A stretch of DNA of 64,000 bases, taken from positions 2,016,501 to 2,080,500 of the forward strand of contig JAPFFF010000019.1 in assembly GCA_039105265.1 (NCBI GenBank), in the 5' to 3' direction. A program made the position numbers and the translations under genes. The first letter of the stretch is position 1, and each line of letters starts with the position of its first letter. This DNA comes from Tritrichomonas musculus (lineage: Eukaryota; Parabasalia; Tritrichomonadida; Tritrichomonadidae). Positions 27,110-37,043 of the stretch are shown piece after piece. The notes beneath the pieces were generated by a model. The model was not told the DNA's origin. It did no database searches and was given only the letters and a program-made list of their open reading frames with translations.

Positions 27110-28481
27110 ATATTTATAATAGAATCGTCAAGTCCTGATGGAGATAGAACTTTTTTATTTTTGGTTTGTCTTCTTTTAGGTTCATCATCTTTTACAATTC
27201 TCATTGCTTGCGGCCTCGGTGGGAAAATTTGTTGTTGTTTTGGTTGGAGGTTGTTGTTTTGGTGGAGGTGGTTGTTGTTTTGGTGGAGGTGGTTGTTGTT
27301 TTGGTGGAGGTGGTTCATCATTCATAACAAGATATCCATATTGAATTTCCATAGGCTCACTATCACTATCACTATCACTGGAATAATCATAGCGCTTTTC
27401 ATTATGTGCTCGTCTTATTCTATCTCTGACAAGCTTTGTAGATTTTGGTATAATTTCTTTTCTCTTACCAACTGTCTTCTTCGGTACTGGTGGTTTCGGA
27501 GGTTTTGGTACTTCTTGAGTTGAACGTGCTTGATATACTTTGTAATGATACTGTGGCTGGTCTCTGTTGATAAGGATGATTGTCAAATATTAATGATTCA
27601 TTAGGATCAATATCAAGTTCTGTTTTTTCTGTTGGAAAGTCATGTAAATTTGTATTCACATTAGCATTCTGCCTCTTATATATTATAGCTTTGTACCTAC
27701 CTTCTCCAACAAGATCAAAAGGTTTGTTATATATTATTTTTCCTGTTTGAATATCAAGCTTCGGTGCTTCATTGATTCTTCTTATTTCTTCTTGTCTCTT
27801 TTTATGATATTCAGCTTCTTTTTTCTTTTTCCTTTGTTCAGCCTTTTTCATTTGTTTTTCTTGTTCTTCTTTCTCTAATCTTCGTTTTTCTTTAAGTTCT
27901 GCTCTTTCTTGAGGAGATAAACAAGGAAAGGTAGGAGGTTCTTGTGTACGGGCTCTATTATCCTGGTAACAGCAAAAATTATACCAGTGTCGTTGAGAAT
28001 AATTTTCTGGTTTGATTTCTGGGTGAATTTGATCAACTTTTTGTGAAAGTTGGCTTACATACTTTTCTTTAATATCATCGTCACAATCAGGATCAAGTTT
28101 GAAAGGATATATGAACTCACTTGATTCTGTTAATTTGCTTACAACTTTTATTTCTGCGAACTTTGGTTTGAAGGCTTCAAGATCAAAAGCATATAATATT
28201 CTTGCTTTACTATAATCTATATCTCTATCCTTCATTAGAACAACAACCTCTCTTCCACAAATAAAACGTATGACAAGTATTATAGTTGGAAAATAGTCTT
28301 TTTCAAGTTTGATATAATAGCACGGATAGCTATCTATTACAGCTTGTCCTTTGCTCAAACACATTTTTGGCAATTCATATTTCATTGGAAAGGCATATAT
28401 TACATATCCTTTGGTGCTTACAGCAAGAGTTGAATAGTTAACATCATCGCATACAATTTCTTTTCCAGGTCTGACAGTCAT
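27106..28481 (-). pseudogene. Homologue of the 396-aa protein, frameshifted
   Basis: A 338-aa frame from 28481 is open to 27465; the C-terminal conserved-composition part continues in a second frame (about 27590-27240) and ends in a third frame at 27106. At least two indels, near 27570 and 27235, are needed, the second beside a triplicated 21-bp repeat. The N-terminal part is globular with a Lys/Glu-rich helix around residues 190-230; the tail is rich in Pro, Lys and Gln. If the 338-aa frame is used as is, the gene may still make a truncated product. Confidence 0.65.
27248..27312. repeat. Three 21-bp tandem repeats (PPPPKQQ)
   Basis: Three near-perfect copies of a unit beginning GTTGTTGTTTTGGTGGAGGT occur here. 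On the minus strand they encode PPPPKQQ repeats in the low-complexity tail of the preceding gene. Confidence 0.8.
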
Positions 28482-28484
28482 TTA

Positions 28485-28814
28485 TTAATAAATAAGAAGA
28501 CAACTAAGTATGAATGCAGAAGGTTCAATAACATTTCCGTAAAGGTCAGTGAACCAGATTTTATAGTTTCGTTCATGTCCAAGAAACAAATACTTTCTAT
28601 ATTTGGTTTGTCTTCTATTGGCTAGCATTATAAATTGATCGCAGTAACCATATTGCTGAACGATATCACTGTGCACCATCAAATCGCCAACAAGCGTATC
28701 TTTCACTATTGCACCTACATACTGAACGACAATATATCTTTTGTTCCTACTGCTCACAAATTCTAGAGGAAGCTGAAATTCTTTATCTTGCGTATGGAAG
28801 TATAGTTTAGTCAT
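28485..28814 (-). CDS. Conserved small Maverick protein (109 aa)
   Basis: This copy begins almost directly at the conserved core (MTKLYFHTQDKEF), which supports the core as the functional unit and marks the longer N-termini of the other copies as dispensable. About 80% of positions match the Mav-A protein by eye, unusually high compared with neighbouring genes. It starts 3 bp after the INT stop and ends 3 bp before the next start, so the three genes form a tight same-strand run. Confidence 0.82.
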   Translation of the reverse strand: MTKLYFHTQDKEFQLPLEFVSSRNKRYIVVQYVGAIVKDTLVGDLMVHSDIVQQYGYCDQFIMLANRRQTKYRKYLFLGHERNYKIWFTDLYGNVIEPSAFILSCLLIY

Positions 28815-28817
28815 TTA

Positions 28818-29930
28818 TTACATACCAAAGTACAGTTTATAATCTTTATTTAGTTCATCATAGCTATTTGCAATTTTCTTTGTGTACGCAATAGGTACTT
28901 GTATCAGATTGCCATTTTGAAGTTTACATATAACATTACCATTAGAGTACGCTAAGAATTCAGCTATCTCATTAAACACTCTTCGTCGTTTATCAAATTT
29001 CTTTTTAGTCTTACCATAATCAACATGAACAAGAATTATATTTCCTTTCTTGTATGTTAATAGACCTTTATGTTGTTGTTTTTTGTGTATACTTTGTAAT
29101 TTGCTTCTCATCATTCTTATATATTTCCATTCAAGGTCAATATCGTTTTGCATTTGAGCAGGAGTATAATAAATATATTTACTATCACTTTCATAATTAT
29201 AGTTTCTTACTCGTAGTGAATTATGCGGAGTATTATTGTAATAATTGACCATCTGTTGCATATAATTATTGTTTGCTATTTTTGTGTCGTTTGTACCAAA
29301 AGCATTACGTAAAGTTCTTATAACTGAATCAACTGTTTTATGGGCTAGTGCATATGGAGAAGAGTTTACTACAAATTTGATTCTGTATACTGACCATGAT
29401 TTAATAGTATTTACATCAATCTCATCATTGTATTCTGACAATATTGTTTTTAGTACATTGGTGTTATGTTTATTAATTATTTCATTTAATATTTTTTCTT
29501 TACCCCTCATTCCACTTTCGCGAACAATATTGTGAATTGCTGGAACAAATACAATTCCATCATCGTTGGTACGAAGTACAATTATATCATTTTGTACTGC
29601 TTGCAATCCTTTTTCACCATCACATTTAATAGTAAAGATATCAACATCATAATTAACTATAATATCTGTTATCTTTATTGATAATACTCTTGTTTCTTTA
29701 CTCTCTATTGGCTCAACTATTAAGAATCTAGTATTAACGTTTATCAAAACAAGATAGATAGTGTTCTTCACAAACATTAGATCAGCTTCCCAACAACCAG
29801 GTTCGTTACTGAAATTTGGCTTCATATATTGTTTACAAGCTTTTAGTTTATAGTCTGGTACATAAGGCTCCCTAGGAACGTTCTTGAATTCAAAAAACTT
29901 GTACTTACTACTAAATGGGTAAGCAAGCAT
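28818..29930 (-). CDS. INT: Maverick integrase (INT, 370 aa)
   Basis: The core residues are Asp in WEADLMF, Asp in IKCDGEKG and Asp in HKTVDSVIRTLRNAF, with 96 residues between the second and third. The C-terminal SH3-like part (GNIILVHVDYGKTKKK, FDKRRRVFNEIAEF) is complete. It is shorter than the Mav-A enzyme mainly in the variable insert. As the integrase of the one element with two intact ends and a clean 6-bp duplication, it is the best candidate for an active enzyme in the window. Confidence 0.92.
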   Translation of the reverse strand: MLAYPFSSKYKFFEFKNVPREPYVPDYKLKACKQYMKPNFSNEPGCWEADLMFVKNTIYLVLINVNTRFLIVEPIESKETRVLSIKITDIIVNYDVDIFTIKCDGEKGLQAVQNDIIVLRTNDDGIVFVPAIHNIVRESGMRGKEKILNEIINKHNTNVLKTILSEYNDEIDVNTIKSWSVYRIKFVVNSSPYALAHKTVDSVIRTLRNAFGTNDTKIANNNYMQQMVNYYNNTPHNSLRVRNYNYESDSKYIYYTPAQMQNDIDLEWKYIRMMRSKLQSIHKKQQHKGLLTYKKGNIILVHVDYGKTKKKFDKRRRVFNEIAEFLAYSNGNVICKLQNGNLIQVPIAYTKKIANSYDELNKDYKLYFGM

Positions 29931-29989
29931 TTATGATGAAAGCAATAGTTAAATTAGGTTGACGGAAACAAAAAAAGAAAGAAGATTAC

Positions 29990-32012
29990 TTACTCTACTT
30001 GACTACCTTCAGGACTTTGATCATCAACATAAACAAGTCCATCGAGATTCATTAAGAAGTAAGAATCTCTTGTAATCCATAATTGTGTTGGACATGGATG
30101 GACAATACGTTCCCTGAAGGTTCGATAACATTATAGTAAGTGTCATTTGCACCAGAATAAATGGGTTGTCCTTGTACTTGAATCTGTACGTTGCCAAAAC
30201 CTCCGTCAATTCCGTCGAAGCAATAACCTGCAGAAGATCTTTCAGCTTGAATATTGAAGACAAAACTACTGGCATCACTAAGAGTATTATTGTAGCGAAC
30301 ACCATTAGCATCATTCTTAGGCATTGTCATACTGTCTTCGAACTCCTTTGTGCATTGAAGAGTAATCGCATCAAGGTCTCCTGCAGTAAGTTGATTTTCA
30401 AAGAACCTTGCTCCAATTGTAGAAACATTTTCATCAGGAAAATTCTTACCACCAATATTTAGATAGCAATTTGAATAAACAGGATTCTCAAAAACTGTAA
30501 GATCATTATGATGTTTAGGAAACATGATAGAAAGTGTAGTAACATTTATAAGAGGAATATTGAGAGTAGACTTGATACCGTTTGCTGCTGGTGCTATTGG
30601 AAATGAATGATAATCTACTTTCTGTGATGGAATTATAACACCCTTTGACAGTATTTCTTCTATACCGTGCCTTGTAGCTTCACAAACTCCAAAACCTTGC
30701 ATATTGGACTTGCATAACGTAATTGTCATTCTGTTTACAGTGAGGGTAGCAGGCTGTGAGGAATAAGTTTCTTTCAGTACTTGAGCTTTAGCTTCGTGCA
30801 AAGCTTGTAATGTTTGATGAGCACTAACAACAGGGGTCTTTACAATTTGCCATGCGTAATAACGTCCATTTTTGTCAGCATGATTTAATGGTGGTAATGT
30901 TACAGCAGGATTGTGAACACAAATTTCTTCATCACTAGCAGAAGGTTGAAGACCAAACTCAGCAAATTCCTCTGTAGTATAGCTGAAATAGAATTCCAAA
31001 TCTGTAAGAATATCAGTGTAACCAGTACTTCCATCATCATTATCCCATTGCTCTCCTATTCTATATTGAATCTTATACTTGACAGGAGTAGGGGTAGGAT
31101 CAGGATCAGGAGAAGGTGAAGGAGATCAGGAGAAGGAGAAGGTGAAGGTTCTTTGCCAGGACCAGGAATCACTGCTTCATTTCCAATTTGTGTAAATTGA
31201 TGTTTGAGATGCCCGTGAACCGTAATTTGTTTAAGTTTATCAAGTTCCTCTGTGCTCACACTTTCATTATCTTCGAGGAAAGCTTTTGTCTCTGCAACAG
31301 TGTAAGGATCTATAGCTGCCCAAACCAAACCTGCTGGAGTTACTTGGAATCTTATAGAGAGATCACCAATGATTCCATTAGGGAAGAGATCAAATGCCTG
31401 CAGTGCAAGAAGATCATCAAAAGGAACATTAAGATCGAAATCAACAGAAGTTTTACCATTTTCTTTGAAATTGTTGAGATTGACATATGTTCCTGCTACT
31501 GTTTGTGAGTATGAAGCTACATTTTCCCAGAGACTGTGAACAAATCTTCTTCGCTTCTTTTCTGTTTCTGGTTTCACAGCAGAATAGAGGAAACCTTCTC
31601 GTACGCATTCATTTTGTTGATATCCAACATTGACATTATTATGAAGAATTTCCAATCTATCGAACAATTGGTTAGAAGATTTGAGTCCAACAAAGAGCTT
31701 ATAGAAATTGTTTGGATCATCAATCTGTTGGAGTTTGCTGAGGTCAGTATTGAGCTGTAAATCAAGTTTGACATGGAAGGTAAGGAATCCTTTATCAACA
31801 TCACTAATGAAATGATCAGGGTGTGTAAGAGAAATTTGACTATATTGGCCTTGATGAAATGGGGCTGGTTGGTCATGACAGTCAACAGTTCTGAATGAGA
31901 ATGAGCGTGTACCATCATTTTTATTTATCATTGATCTCATCTGATTGAAAGTATCAAGTACATTACCTGCTTCTATTTTGTAATTATGTGCTCTTTCGTT
32001 GCGATATAACAT
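29990..32012 (-). pseudogene. MCP: Major capsid protein candidate, two frameshifts
   Basis: The N-terminal half is open from 32012 to about 31100 and ends in frame loss within the Pro-rich repeat near 31120. The C-terminal half is open in a second frame (30999-30052) until an extra base near 30110, after which the conserved last 35 residues (PTQLWITRDSYF and on) continue in another frame to the stop at 29990. Both halves keep high similarity to the Mav-A and Mav-C proteins, so the damage is recent or is sequencing error. As read, Mav-B could not make a full capsid protein. Confidence 0.8.
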
Positions 32013-32055
32013 TTAACAGTTAATAAAACAAATTATTTACTGAAGAAGAAAACAC

Positions 32056-32277
32056 ATGGCAGCAGGAATTTGGAAGAAACTGAAAAATGCAGTGAAGAGT
32101 GTTGGTGGAAAAATAAAAGGTTTAGCAGTAAAGGCTATAAAAGCTCTTCCTAAAGTAAAGGAGATTTTTGACAAAGTTAAGCCCGCTTTAGAGTATATAC
32201 CAGGAGTGAATGGATTTGTAAATACCATTGACAAAGGGCTTAATATCGGTAAGTCAATCATAGATGAAGTAAAATAA
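32056..32277 (+). CDS. pVI/pX-like small basic virion peptide (73 aa)
   Basis: An intact copy: amphipathic N-terminus (GIWKKLKNAVKSVGGKIKG), ALPKV, then IPGVNGFVNTIDKGLNIGKS. Lys and small residues alternate with hydrophobic ones, as in membrane-active viral peptides. It lacks about ten residues in the middle relative to the Mav-C copy. It starts 43 bp from the divergent capsid gene. Confidence 0.65.
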   Translation: MAAGIWKKLKNAVKSVGGKIKGLAVKAIKALPKVKEIFDKVKPALEYIPGVNGFVNTIDKGLNIGKSIIDEVK

Positions 32278-32313
32278 AGGCTTATAACTATTTTTGGTGA
32301 GGATTAAAAGGCA

Positions 32314-32694
32314 ATGAAAGTAATTAATGAAGTACAAGAAGAAACAAAATCTTTTAAATCTATTATTGAGTTCGATGCTTACTATCGTGATCACAAAGAA
32401 GAAATGGAGAAACAAACTACACAACTCTTGAATAAGCTTTACAAGATTGAAGTACCTGATGGAAGTGTCTATAGAATCACTAAGAAAAATTGTAACAAAG
32501 TTGATGGTAAAATTAAAGGTGGTGAAGTGTGTTTGAAGAAAGTAACTGTTCAGAAAGACGATGAACAACCTTTATGGGAAATCGCTATCGAGTCTGTCAA
32601 AGCTGATATTGCAAGTATGAAAGCAAAGATAGAGGAAATAAAGAATGCTGTAAATGCTGTTGTTAAAGTAATTAATGAACTACAAAAATATTGA
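32314..32694 (+). CDS. Conserved coiled-coil protein (126 aa)
   Basis: It matches the N-terminal part of the Mav-A 153-aa protein (KSIIEFDAYY, TTQLLNKLYKI, PDGSVYRITKKN, GGEVCLKKV) and ends in a shorter coiled coil. The 1,125-bp nested element begins 14 bp after its stop codon, so the coding region was spared but its 3' untranslated region was not. Confidence 0.78.
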   Translation: MKVINEVQEETKSFKSIIEFDAYYRDHKEEMEKQTTQLLNKLYKIEVPDGSVYRITKKNCNKVDGKIKGGEVCLKKVTVQKDDEQPLWEIAIESVKADIASMKAKIEEIKNAVNAVVKVINELQKY

Positions 32695-32708
32695 TGAGGT
32701 TTTTGGTT

Positions 32709-33833
32709 AAAGTGATGGAGTTAGAAACATCCACTTTTTTACACCTCATTGTCTATTTACATGATATACATTACGTGTCTTTGTTACCTTCCACTTACCA
32801 GTTTCTTCAAGTCTCTCTGTTAATTGAGCAAAGGTAAGTTTTTGTCCGAATTCTTTAATATATCTTTGTTGAACATCCTTTAACAAGAACCTATCAATGT
32901 TTGGGTAATTGTTTTGCATAAACTTGGCCATATCATAATCAGTTTCGTCAAATTGTCTGTCTAGTTCCTCTTGCTCTGTTCTCATTCTTTCAACTTCACG
33001 AAGTGTATACTCATAGAGTTTCTGTTTGGCTTCGCATCGTGCACAACGTTTATTGGACTGTGAATTAATGGTATAGATTCTAGTATTCAGCTTGTTTATA
33101 CAGAGTCGCATCTTCATTAACGTGCTATATTCGACATGTAGTTCATTAATCTCGCTGCGCTGGGTATTATTGTTCTCCATATCATACCAATAATAGACGA
33201 ACACATCATATATACAACTAGCATAACGTTCTATAAATTGCTTATATTCTTCAAACGGTTCACTTTCTAATAGATCACTCGTATTCATTACAACCTTATC
33301 ACATTTCTCATCAACAGTAGTATGATCACAATAATAGCCAATGAATTGTACATTCAACTTTCTTAGGAACTTCTTGATCTCTGCACTATCGGTTTGTCTA
33401 ACTGGTATCTCGTCAAACGTTGATTCAATAGGTTTTGTCTGAGAGATTGCATCTAATTTTGGTAAACTCGATATCATTGTAAAGACATCTTTAATATATT
33501 TGTTGTTATGTTCGTTCTTCACATCATAAAAGGATGGATCATAATCGTTATTCAACAAATCATGCATAATTCTTCTCTTCGTACTTAATTCCTTTTCACA
33601 ACTAACTTTCACAAGAGGTTCAATGGGTACACCATGTATATCATAGTTCTTTTCAACACATCCATTAACACTAGCAACAGCATTAGGTATTAGGTTGACA
33701 AGGTAGTCACAAGTATTAAAGCCTTGTTCTGGTTGATTGGTTTGGGCAAGCATATTTATGTAAAATCAAATTAAAAAATTATGAAAAAATAAATGAGGTG
33801 TAAAAAAGTGGATGTTTCTAACTCCATCACTTT
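32709..33833. mobile_element. 1,125-bp TIR element nested in Mav-B
   Basis: Perfect 42-bp inverted repeats lie at 32709-32750 and 33792-33833 (ends AAAGTGATGGAG). The block is absent from the matching site in Mav-A. It contains a single 335-aa gene that fills almost all the space between the repeats. No clear target duplication is visible, so the exact ends are uncertain by a few bases. Confidence 0.85.
32746..33753 (-). CDS. Protein of the nested TIR element (335 aa), unrecognised
   Basis: The start is MLAQTNQPEQGFN and the gene ends inside the left TIR. A Cys pair (CARCEAKQ, near residue 238) could be half of a zinc site. A helical Glu/Arg-rich stretch follows, and the C-terminal 60 residues (YPNIDRFLLKDVQQRYIKEF, LTFAQLTERLEE) look like a helix-turn-helix or winged-helix domain. 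I see no DDE/DDD transposase pattern and no rolling-circle or tyrosine-recombinase motif. It may be an unusual transposase or a passenger protein moved in trans. Confidence 0.75.
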   Translation of the reverse strand: MLAQTNQPEQGFNTCDYLVNLIPNAVASVNGCVEKNYDIHGVPIEPLVKVSCEKELSTKRRIMHDLLNNDYDPSFYDVKNEHNNKYIKDVFTMISSLPKLDAISQTKPIESTFDEIPVRQTDSAEIKKFLRKLNVQFIGYYCDHTTVDEKCDKVVMNTSDLLESEPFEEYKQFIERYASCIYDVFVYYWYDMENNNTQRSEINELHVEYSTLMKMRLCINKLNTRIYTINSQSNKRCARCEAKQKLYEYTLREVERMRTEQEELDRQFDETDYDMAKFMQNNYPNIDRFLLKDVQQRYIKEFGQKLTFAQLTERLEETGKWKVTKTRNVYHVNRQ

Positions 33834-33869
33834 TGAAGAAATTAGACACAAAAAATATAGAAGAAGTTT

Positions 33870-34459
33870 TTAATCTAATGAATGCTGATGCTTGAAACGA
33901 TTGATGTATACACTTACTTTCTTATTATTAATATTTCTCATAGCAATGAATTGCTTATTACTTTTAGTAGTATTAATGTGCATGATCCTATAGAGTTTAT
34001 CAGTCATTTTGCTATAGAAAATGTTGTCATCATGATAGTAATAATATTTGTTTTCTTCAAATTCATGACGCTCTGTACGAGTTTCATAAAACAAATCTTT
34101 ATTGCTTCGTCAGGTATATCATCAACAAATTCGTATTGAACTCCATTATTAGATGTTCTATTGAAGTTGTTTTCAGAACGTGAACACCACCTAATGTTCT
34201 CTATTCTATTATCAGTTCTATCATGATTAATGTGATCAACAAAAGATAAATTGGATGGATTTGGTATAAACTGTAAAGCAACAAGACGATGCTTAAGAAA
34301 TATTTTTCTATTAAGATTAACTTGTATATATCCATAATGGCTTATGGACTCACTCACAGTATAATGATCATTCTTTCTTCTAATGGTATGAGGATATGTT
34401 GTCAATATTTCATAGTCCTCATGATTGACAAGTGTAACAAATTCTGATATTTCTGTCAT
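33870..34459 (-). pseudogene. HNH homing-endonuclease-like gene, frameshifted
   Basis: The N-terminal 120 residues carry a NUMOD4-like start and an HNH_3-like core: LKHRLVALQFIPNPSNLSFVDHINHDRTDNRIENIRW and SRSENN. The conserved C-terminal part (YETRTERHEFEENKYYYYHDD and RFKHQH) lies in another frame from about 34095 to 33870, so one indel near 34090 breaks it. The intact homologue is at 50814-51452 in Mav-C, in a different place in the gene order, which fits a mobile gene of homing type. The catalytic half is still open. Confidence 0.75.
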
Positions 34460-34489
34460 TTGTATTTTGTGTAAATATTAAATAAAAAA

Positions 34490-34723
34490 TTAGAAATTGT
34501 TCATCGAAATTGTTGAATGGTTTAGTGTAAGCAAATGATAATTCAGTGGCTTTGTTGTTTTTGCTGGTGGTTCATGATTAATATTACCTTTCTCCTCATA
34601 CTTCTTAACCGTTGGTTGTGAATTAATTCTTGTCCTTTCTTTTTGTTGTTTGAGTCTCTGTTTGTCAAAATGATTTTGATGTTTGTCATCATGTAAGGTT
34701 CTCCTTTGTTCATAATTACTCAT
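34490..34723 (-). CDS. Conserved small basic protein (77 aa)
   Basis: The start at 34723 is preferred over an upstream in-frame ATG at 34786 because MSNYEQ aligns with the Mav-A homologue and the upstream part would overlap the divergent gene. Blocks YEQRRTLHDDK, QQKERTRINSQPTVKKYEEKG and LTLNHS are shared. It is Gln/Lys-rich with no predicted core. Confidence 0.75.
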   Translation of the reverse strand: MSNYEQRRTLHDDKHQNHFDKQRLKQQKERTRINSQPTVKKYEEKGNINHEPPAKTTKPLNYHLLTLNHSTISMNNF

Positions 34724-34738
34724 TTTAATAGTAAGTAA

Positions 34739-34972
34739 ATGACAGATTTGAACGAATATAAGAAGGAAATACCTCAATTGAAGCAAATAAAGCGATCATT
34801 GAAAGAAAGAGTATATGAAACCAAGCAGCATCTTAATAATGTAAAAACAGGAATGTTGGGTTCAAATGGATTAGCCATTAGAGAAAGCCTTATAGAAGAC
34901 ATCAATTCATTGAAAGAAAAAGTAGCCAAACTTGAAACTGAACTAAGAGAACTAACCAATAATGAACAATAG
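34739..34972 (+). CDS. Conserved coiled-coil protein (77 aa)
   Basis: It is the Mav-B copy of the 76-aa Mav-A protein, with the same GMLGS-GLAIRESLIEDINSLKEKV core and leucine heptads. The start is 15 bp from the divergent 77-aa basic-protein gene. The next gene starts 19 bp after its stop. Confidence 0.8.
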   Translation: MTDLNEYKKEIPQLKQIKRSLKERVYETKQHLNNVKTGMLGSNGLAIRESLIEDINSLKEKVAKLETELRELTNNEQ

Positions 34973-34991
34973 ATGTTTTAATCACATTGAA

Positions 34992-35549
34992 ATGTCAAAC
35001 GTATTGCATAGAGCAAGAATCTTATCAAGTGAAAACGATAGTAGTTGTAAACAAGAACAAAACACTAATGTGAATATAAAAATAAAACCACCACAGTACC
35101 CTAATGTTCCTCCTTTACAGACTTACGCAAGTGTACAACCTCAAGAAAGAAACATAAATTTTACTCCAGTTGGGGAGAGTGTTCAATCTCCATTACAACC
35201 ACAAATAAGTCTTCTTACAAACGAACTTGAGAACATGGAAATCAAAAACAAATTCCTTGAAACATTGTTAAACATTTATGAACTTAATCCCCTTAAAGTT
35301 AACAACTATCTTGTTTGTCATAGTAATTCACTGATGGAACTAATAAAAATCTTAACAAGAGCTGACAAAGTCGAGCTGCTCATAGATGAAGAAGAAGGTT
35401 GTACAGGCTGCTTATCAAATAATAAGTACATGAAAATACAACGAATATTAGTTACCAAAGATGATAAAGCATTAGATTTAAAAATATGTTTTAATGATAT
35501 TTATAGTCAGTTAGTAAGATACGGAATTTCAACTAAAATGTGTATCTAA
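34992..35549 (+). CDS. Conserved Maverick protein with disordered N-terminus (185 aa)
   Basis: The start at 34992 is chosen to match homologues; an in-frame ATG at 34962 would overlap the previous gene. This copy lacks the roughly 30-residue hairpin-encoded insert of Mav-A, which shows that the insert is not required. The C-terminal domain keeps NKFLETLLNIYELNPL, LVCHSNSLMELIKIL, the Cys pair in EEGCTGC and LVRYGIS. Confidence 0.82.
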   Translation: MSNVLHRARILSSENDSSCKQEQNTNVNIKIKPPQYPNVPPLQTYASVQPQERNINFTPVGESVQSPLQPQISLLTNELENMEIKNKFLETLLNIYELNPLKVNNYLVCHSNSLMELIKILTRADKVELLIDEEEGCTGCLSNNKYMKIQRILVTKDDKALDLKICFNDIYSQLVRYGISTKMCI

Positions 35550-35585
35550 AAAGCAGATCTATATTTTTGTTTTCACTGCACTAAA

Positions 35586-35705
35586 ATGATAATTGAGTTA
35601 CTATTAAGTGTTATTGTTGTCGAACTAAGTGTAATAATTATAGGATTTACTTATGAATATGAACCAAAGCTCACTGAAGAAATGAGAGCAAGAATATACT
35701 CATAA
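35586..35705 (+). CDS. Micro membrane protein (39 aa)
   Basis: It has one hydrophobic stretch (IIELLLSVIVVELSVIIIGF) and the tail EPKLTEEMRARIYS. It lies between the 185-aa gene and the ATPase gene, as in the other elements. A Glu inside the hydrophobic segment is conserved in all three copies, unusual for a simple membrane anchor. Confidence 0.8.
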   Translation: MIIELLLSVIVVELSVIIIGFTYEYEPKLTEEMRARIYS

Positions 35706-35730
35706 GTAATACAATTCTGATGAGAATGAA

Positions 35731-36576
35731 ATGAAACCAACACAATTCTATTATCGTTCTGATTCTAGTGATTATGAAGATGATGAAATACCTTTTAATA
35801 TTGATGCTGCTATGTCTGCTGCATATAAACGTAATGAAGGAAAAATAATGTCTGAATCAATACGGCCAATTGCTGTTGATATCTATTCATGGTATAATTC
35901 TCTCAATATTCTGGTTGGTCCTCAAGGTAAAGGAAAGACACATGTAATGCTACGTGACATCATTCAAATATCTCGTTTACCTAAAGAAAACAGCTTTCAT
36001 TTAATAGTTTATATCAGCAAGAATGGTAGTATTAATGACTCTACTTTTGAAGCACAGCAAGAATTGATTCAATTACCTATTCATGTTGTTTCTGATGCTA
36101 ATGCTGAAAAATATTTGAAAGAACTTGATTTGTGGAAAGAATTGTATGATCGGTATAGTACAACTCCACGAATAACAATAGATAATGACAAACTTCAACA
36201 AATGTTTGAGTTCCTGCGTATTAACAAACTCGGTAAACCAAATCAGCCATTGAACACTATCATTCTTTGCGAAGATTTTGTTAGGAGTAAGCTATTGAAA
36301 TCATCATATTTTACCAACTACATTACACAACTTCGTCATAAACATTCAATAGTTTACATAAATGTACAATTCTTCAAGTCAATACCAACTGACTACAAAA
36401 ATAATGCAACAACTTTCTTCATCTTCTCTGGGTTCTCTCGCCAAAAGATGCAATATATTTATCAACAAGTTCCAATGCCAGTTGAATTTGAAGAATTATG
36501 GCATTATTACATGAAGATGAGGAATCATGACTTTATTATGATCAATGTTCGTACAAGTAATATTAGCTTTATATAA
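35731..36576 (+). CDS. ATP: Packaging ATPase, FtsK/HerA type (281 aa)
   Basis: Walker A is GPQGKGKTH and Walker B is IILCEDF. The N-terminal variable segment is 24 residues shorter than in Mav-A, so the catalytic core is the conserved unit. The C-terminal QLRHKHSIVYINVQFFKSIPTDYKN-type stretch is conserved, here split into its two halves QLRHKHSIVYI and NVQFFKS. The 3' end overlaps the stop of the convergent 149-aa gene by 8 bp. Confidence 0.92.
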   Translation: MKPTQFYYRSDSSDYEDDEIPFNIDAAMSAAYKRNEGKIMSESIRPIAVDIYSWYNSLNILVGPQGKGKTHVMLRDIIQISRLPKENSFHLIVYISKNGSINDSTFEAQQELIQLPIHVVSDANAEKYLKELDLWKELYDRYSTTPRITIDNDKLQQMFEFLRINKLGKPNQPLNTIILCEDFVRSKLLKSSYFTNYITQLRHKHSIVYINVQFFKSIPTDYKNNATTFFIFSGFSRQKMQYIYQQVPMPVEFEELWHYYMKMRNHDFIMINVRTSNISFI

Positions 36577-37018
36577 TTAAATCTTGATGCTTTCCTACAA
36601 ATAATTCTGGTTCAGGTACATTATATTTTTGTCTTAGTTCTTTAATTTTGTTTCTTGTAGACATACTTGTTCTCTCTAAACTGTAATTATAATAATCATT
36701 TCCTTTGTATTCTTGTGGTTCTGTATTACCATTTATGAAGAATTCTTGGGTCTTCATCGAAAGCCTTCTTCGTAAGTTTGTGGTAATTGTTATGTTCTCT
36801 AATCCTATTTCTGTGATCTTATCAGGATAAATCGTCATAGTTTCATTTATAGTGTTCTTAAGACTTATGTACAATACTTTTGCACGAAAACTGTTTATAT
36901 TCATCATTAGAGGAAACTTTTCACATAATATTGAGAAATCACAATTACGATATTTTTCTGGCTCCGGTAATACAGAAATGAGGGTGTTTATATAATCATA
37001 GACCTTTGGTGCTTTCAT
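36569..37018 (-). CDS. Conserved Maverick protein (149 aa), convergent with ATPase
   Basis: Start 37018 (MKAPKVYDYINTLIS) matches the Mav-C start; an upstream in-frame ATG at 37051 would add a hydrophobic extension lying almost at the TIR boundary. It is the last gene before the right TIR, as expected for the distal end opposite POLB. Conserved blocks: CDFSILCEKFP, VLYISLKN, ITTNLRRRLS and PEPELFVGKHQD. Confidence 0.8.
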   Translation of the reverse strand: MKAPKVYDYINTLISVLPEPEKYRNCDFSILCEKFPLMMNINSFRAKVLYISLKNTINETMTIYPDKITEIGLENITITTNLRRRLSMKTQEFFINGNTEPQEYKGNDYYNYSLERTSMSTRNKIKELRQKYNVPEPELFVGKHQDLII

Positions 37019-37043
37019 GTTTTGTGAAATGTGAATAAAAAAT

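Noticed and set aside
27161-27523. Trp/Phe-rich plus-strand frame over the PPPPKQQ repeats
   Set aside because: It is antisense to the repeat-bearing gene and arises from the GGT/TTG-rich repeat; there is no homologue in the other elements.
33306-33325. AGTAGTATG inside the 1.1-kb element as a Maverick left end
   Set aside because: It lies within an intact coding region with no TIR partner and no target duplication.
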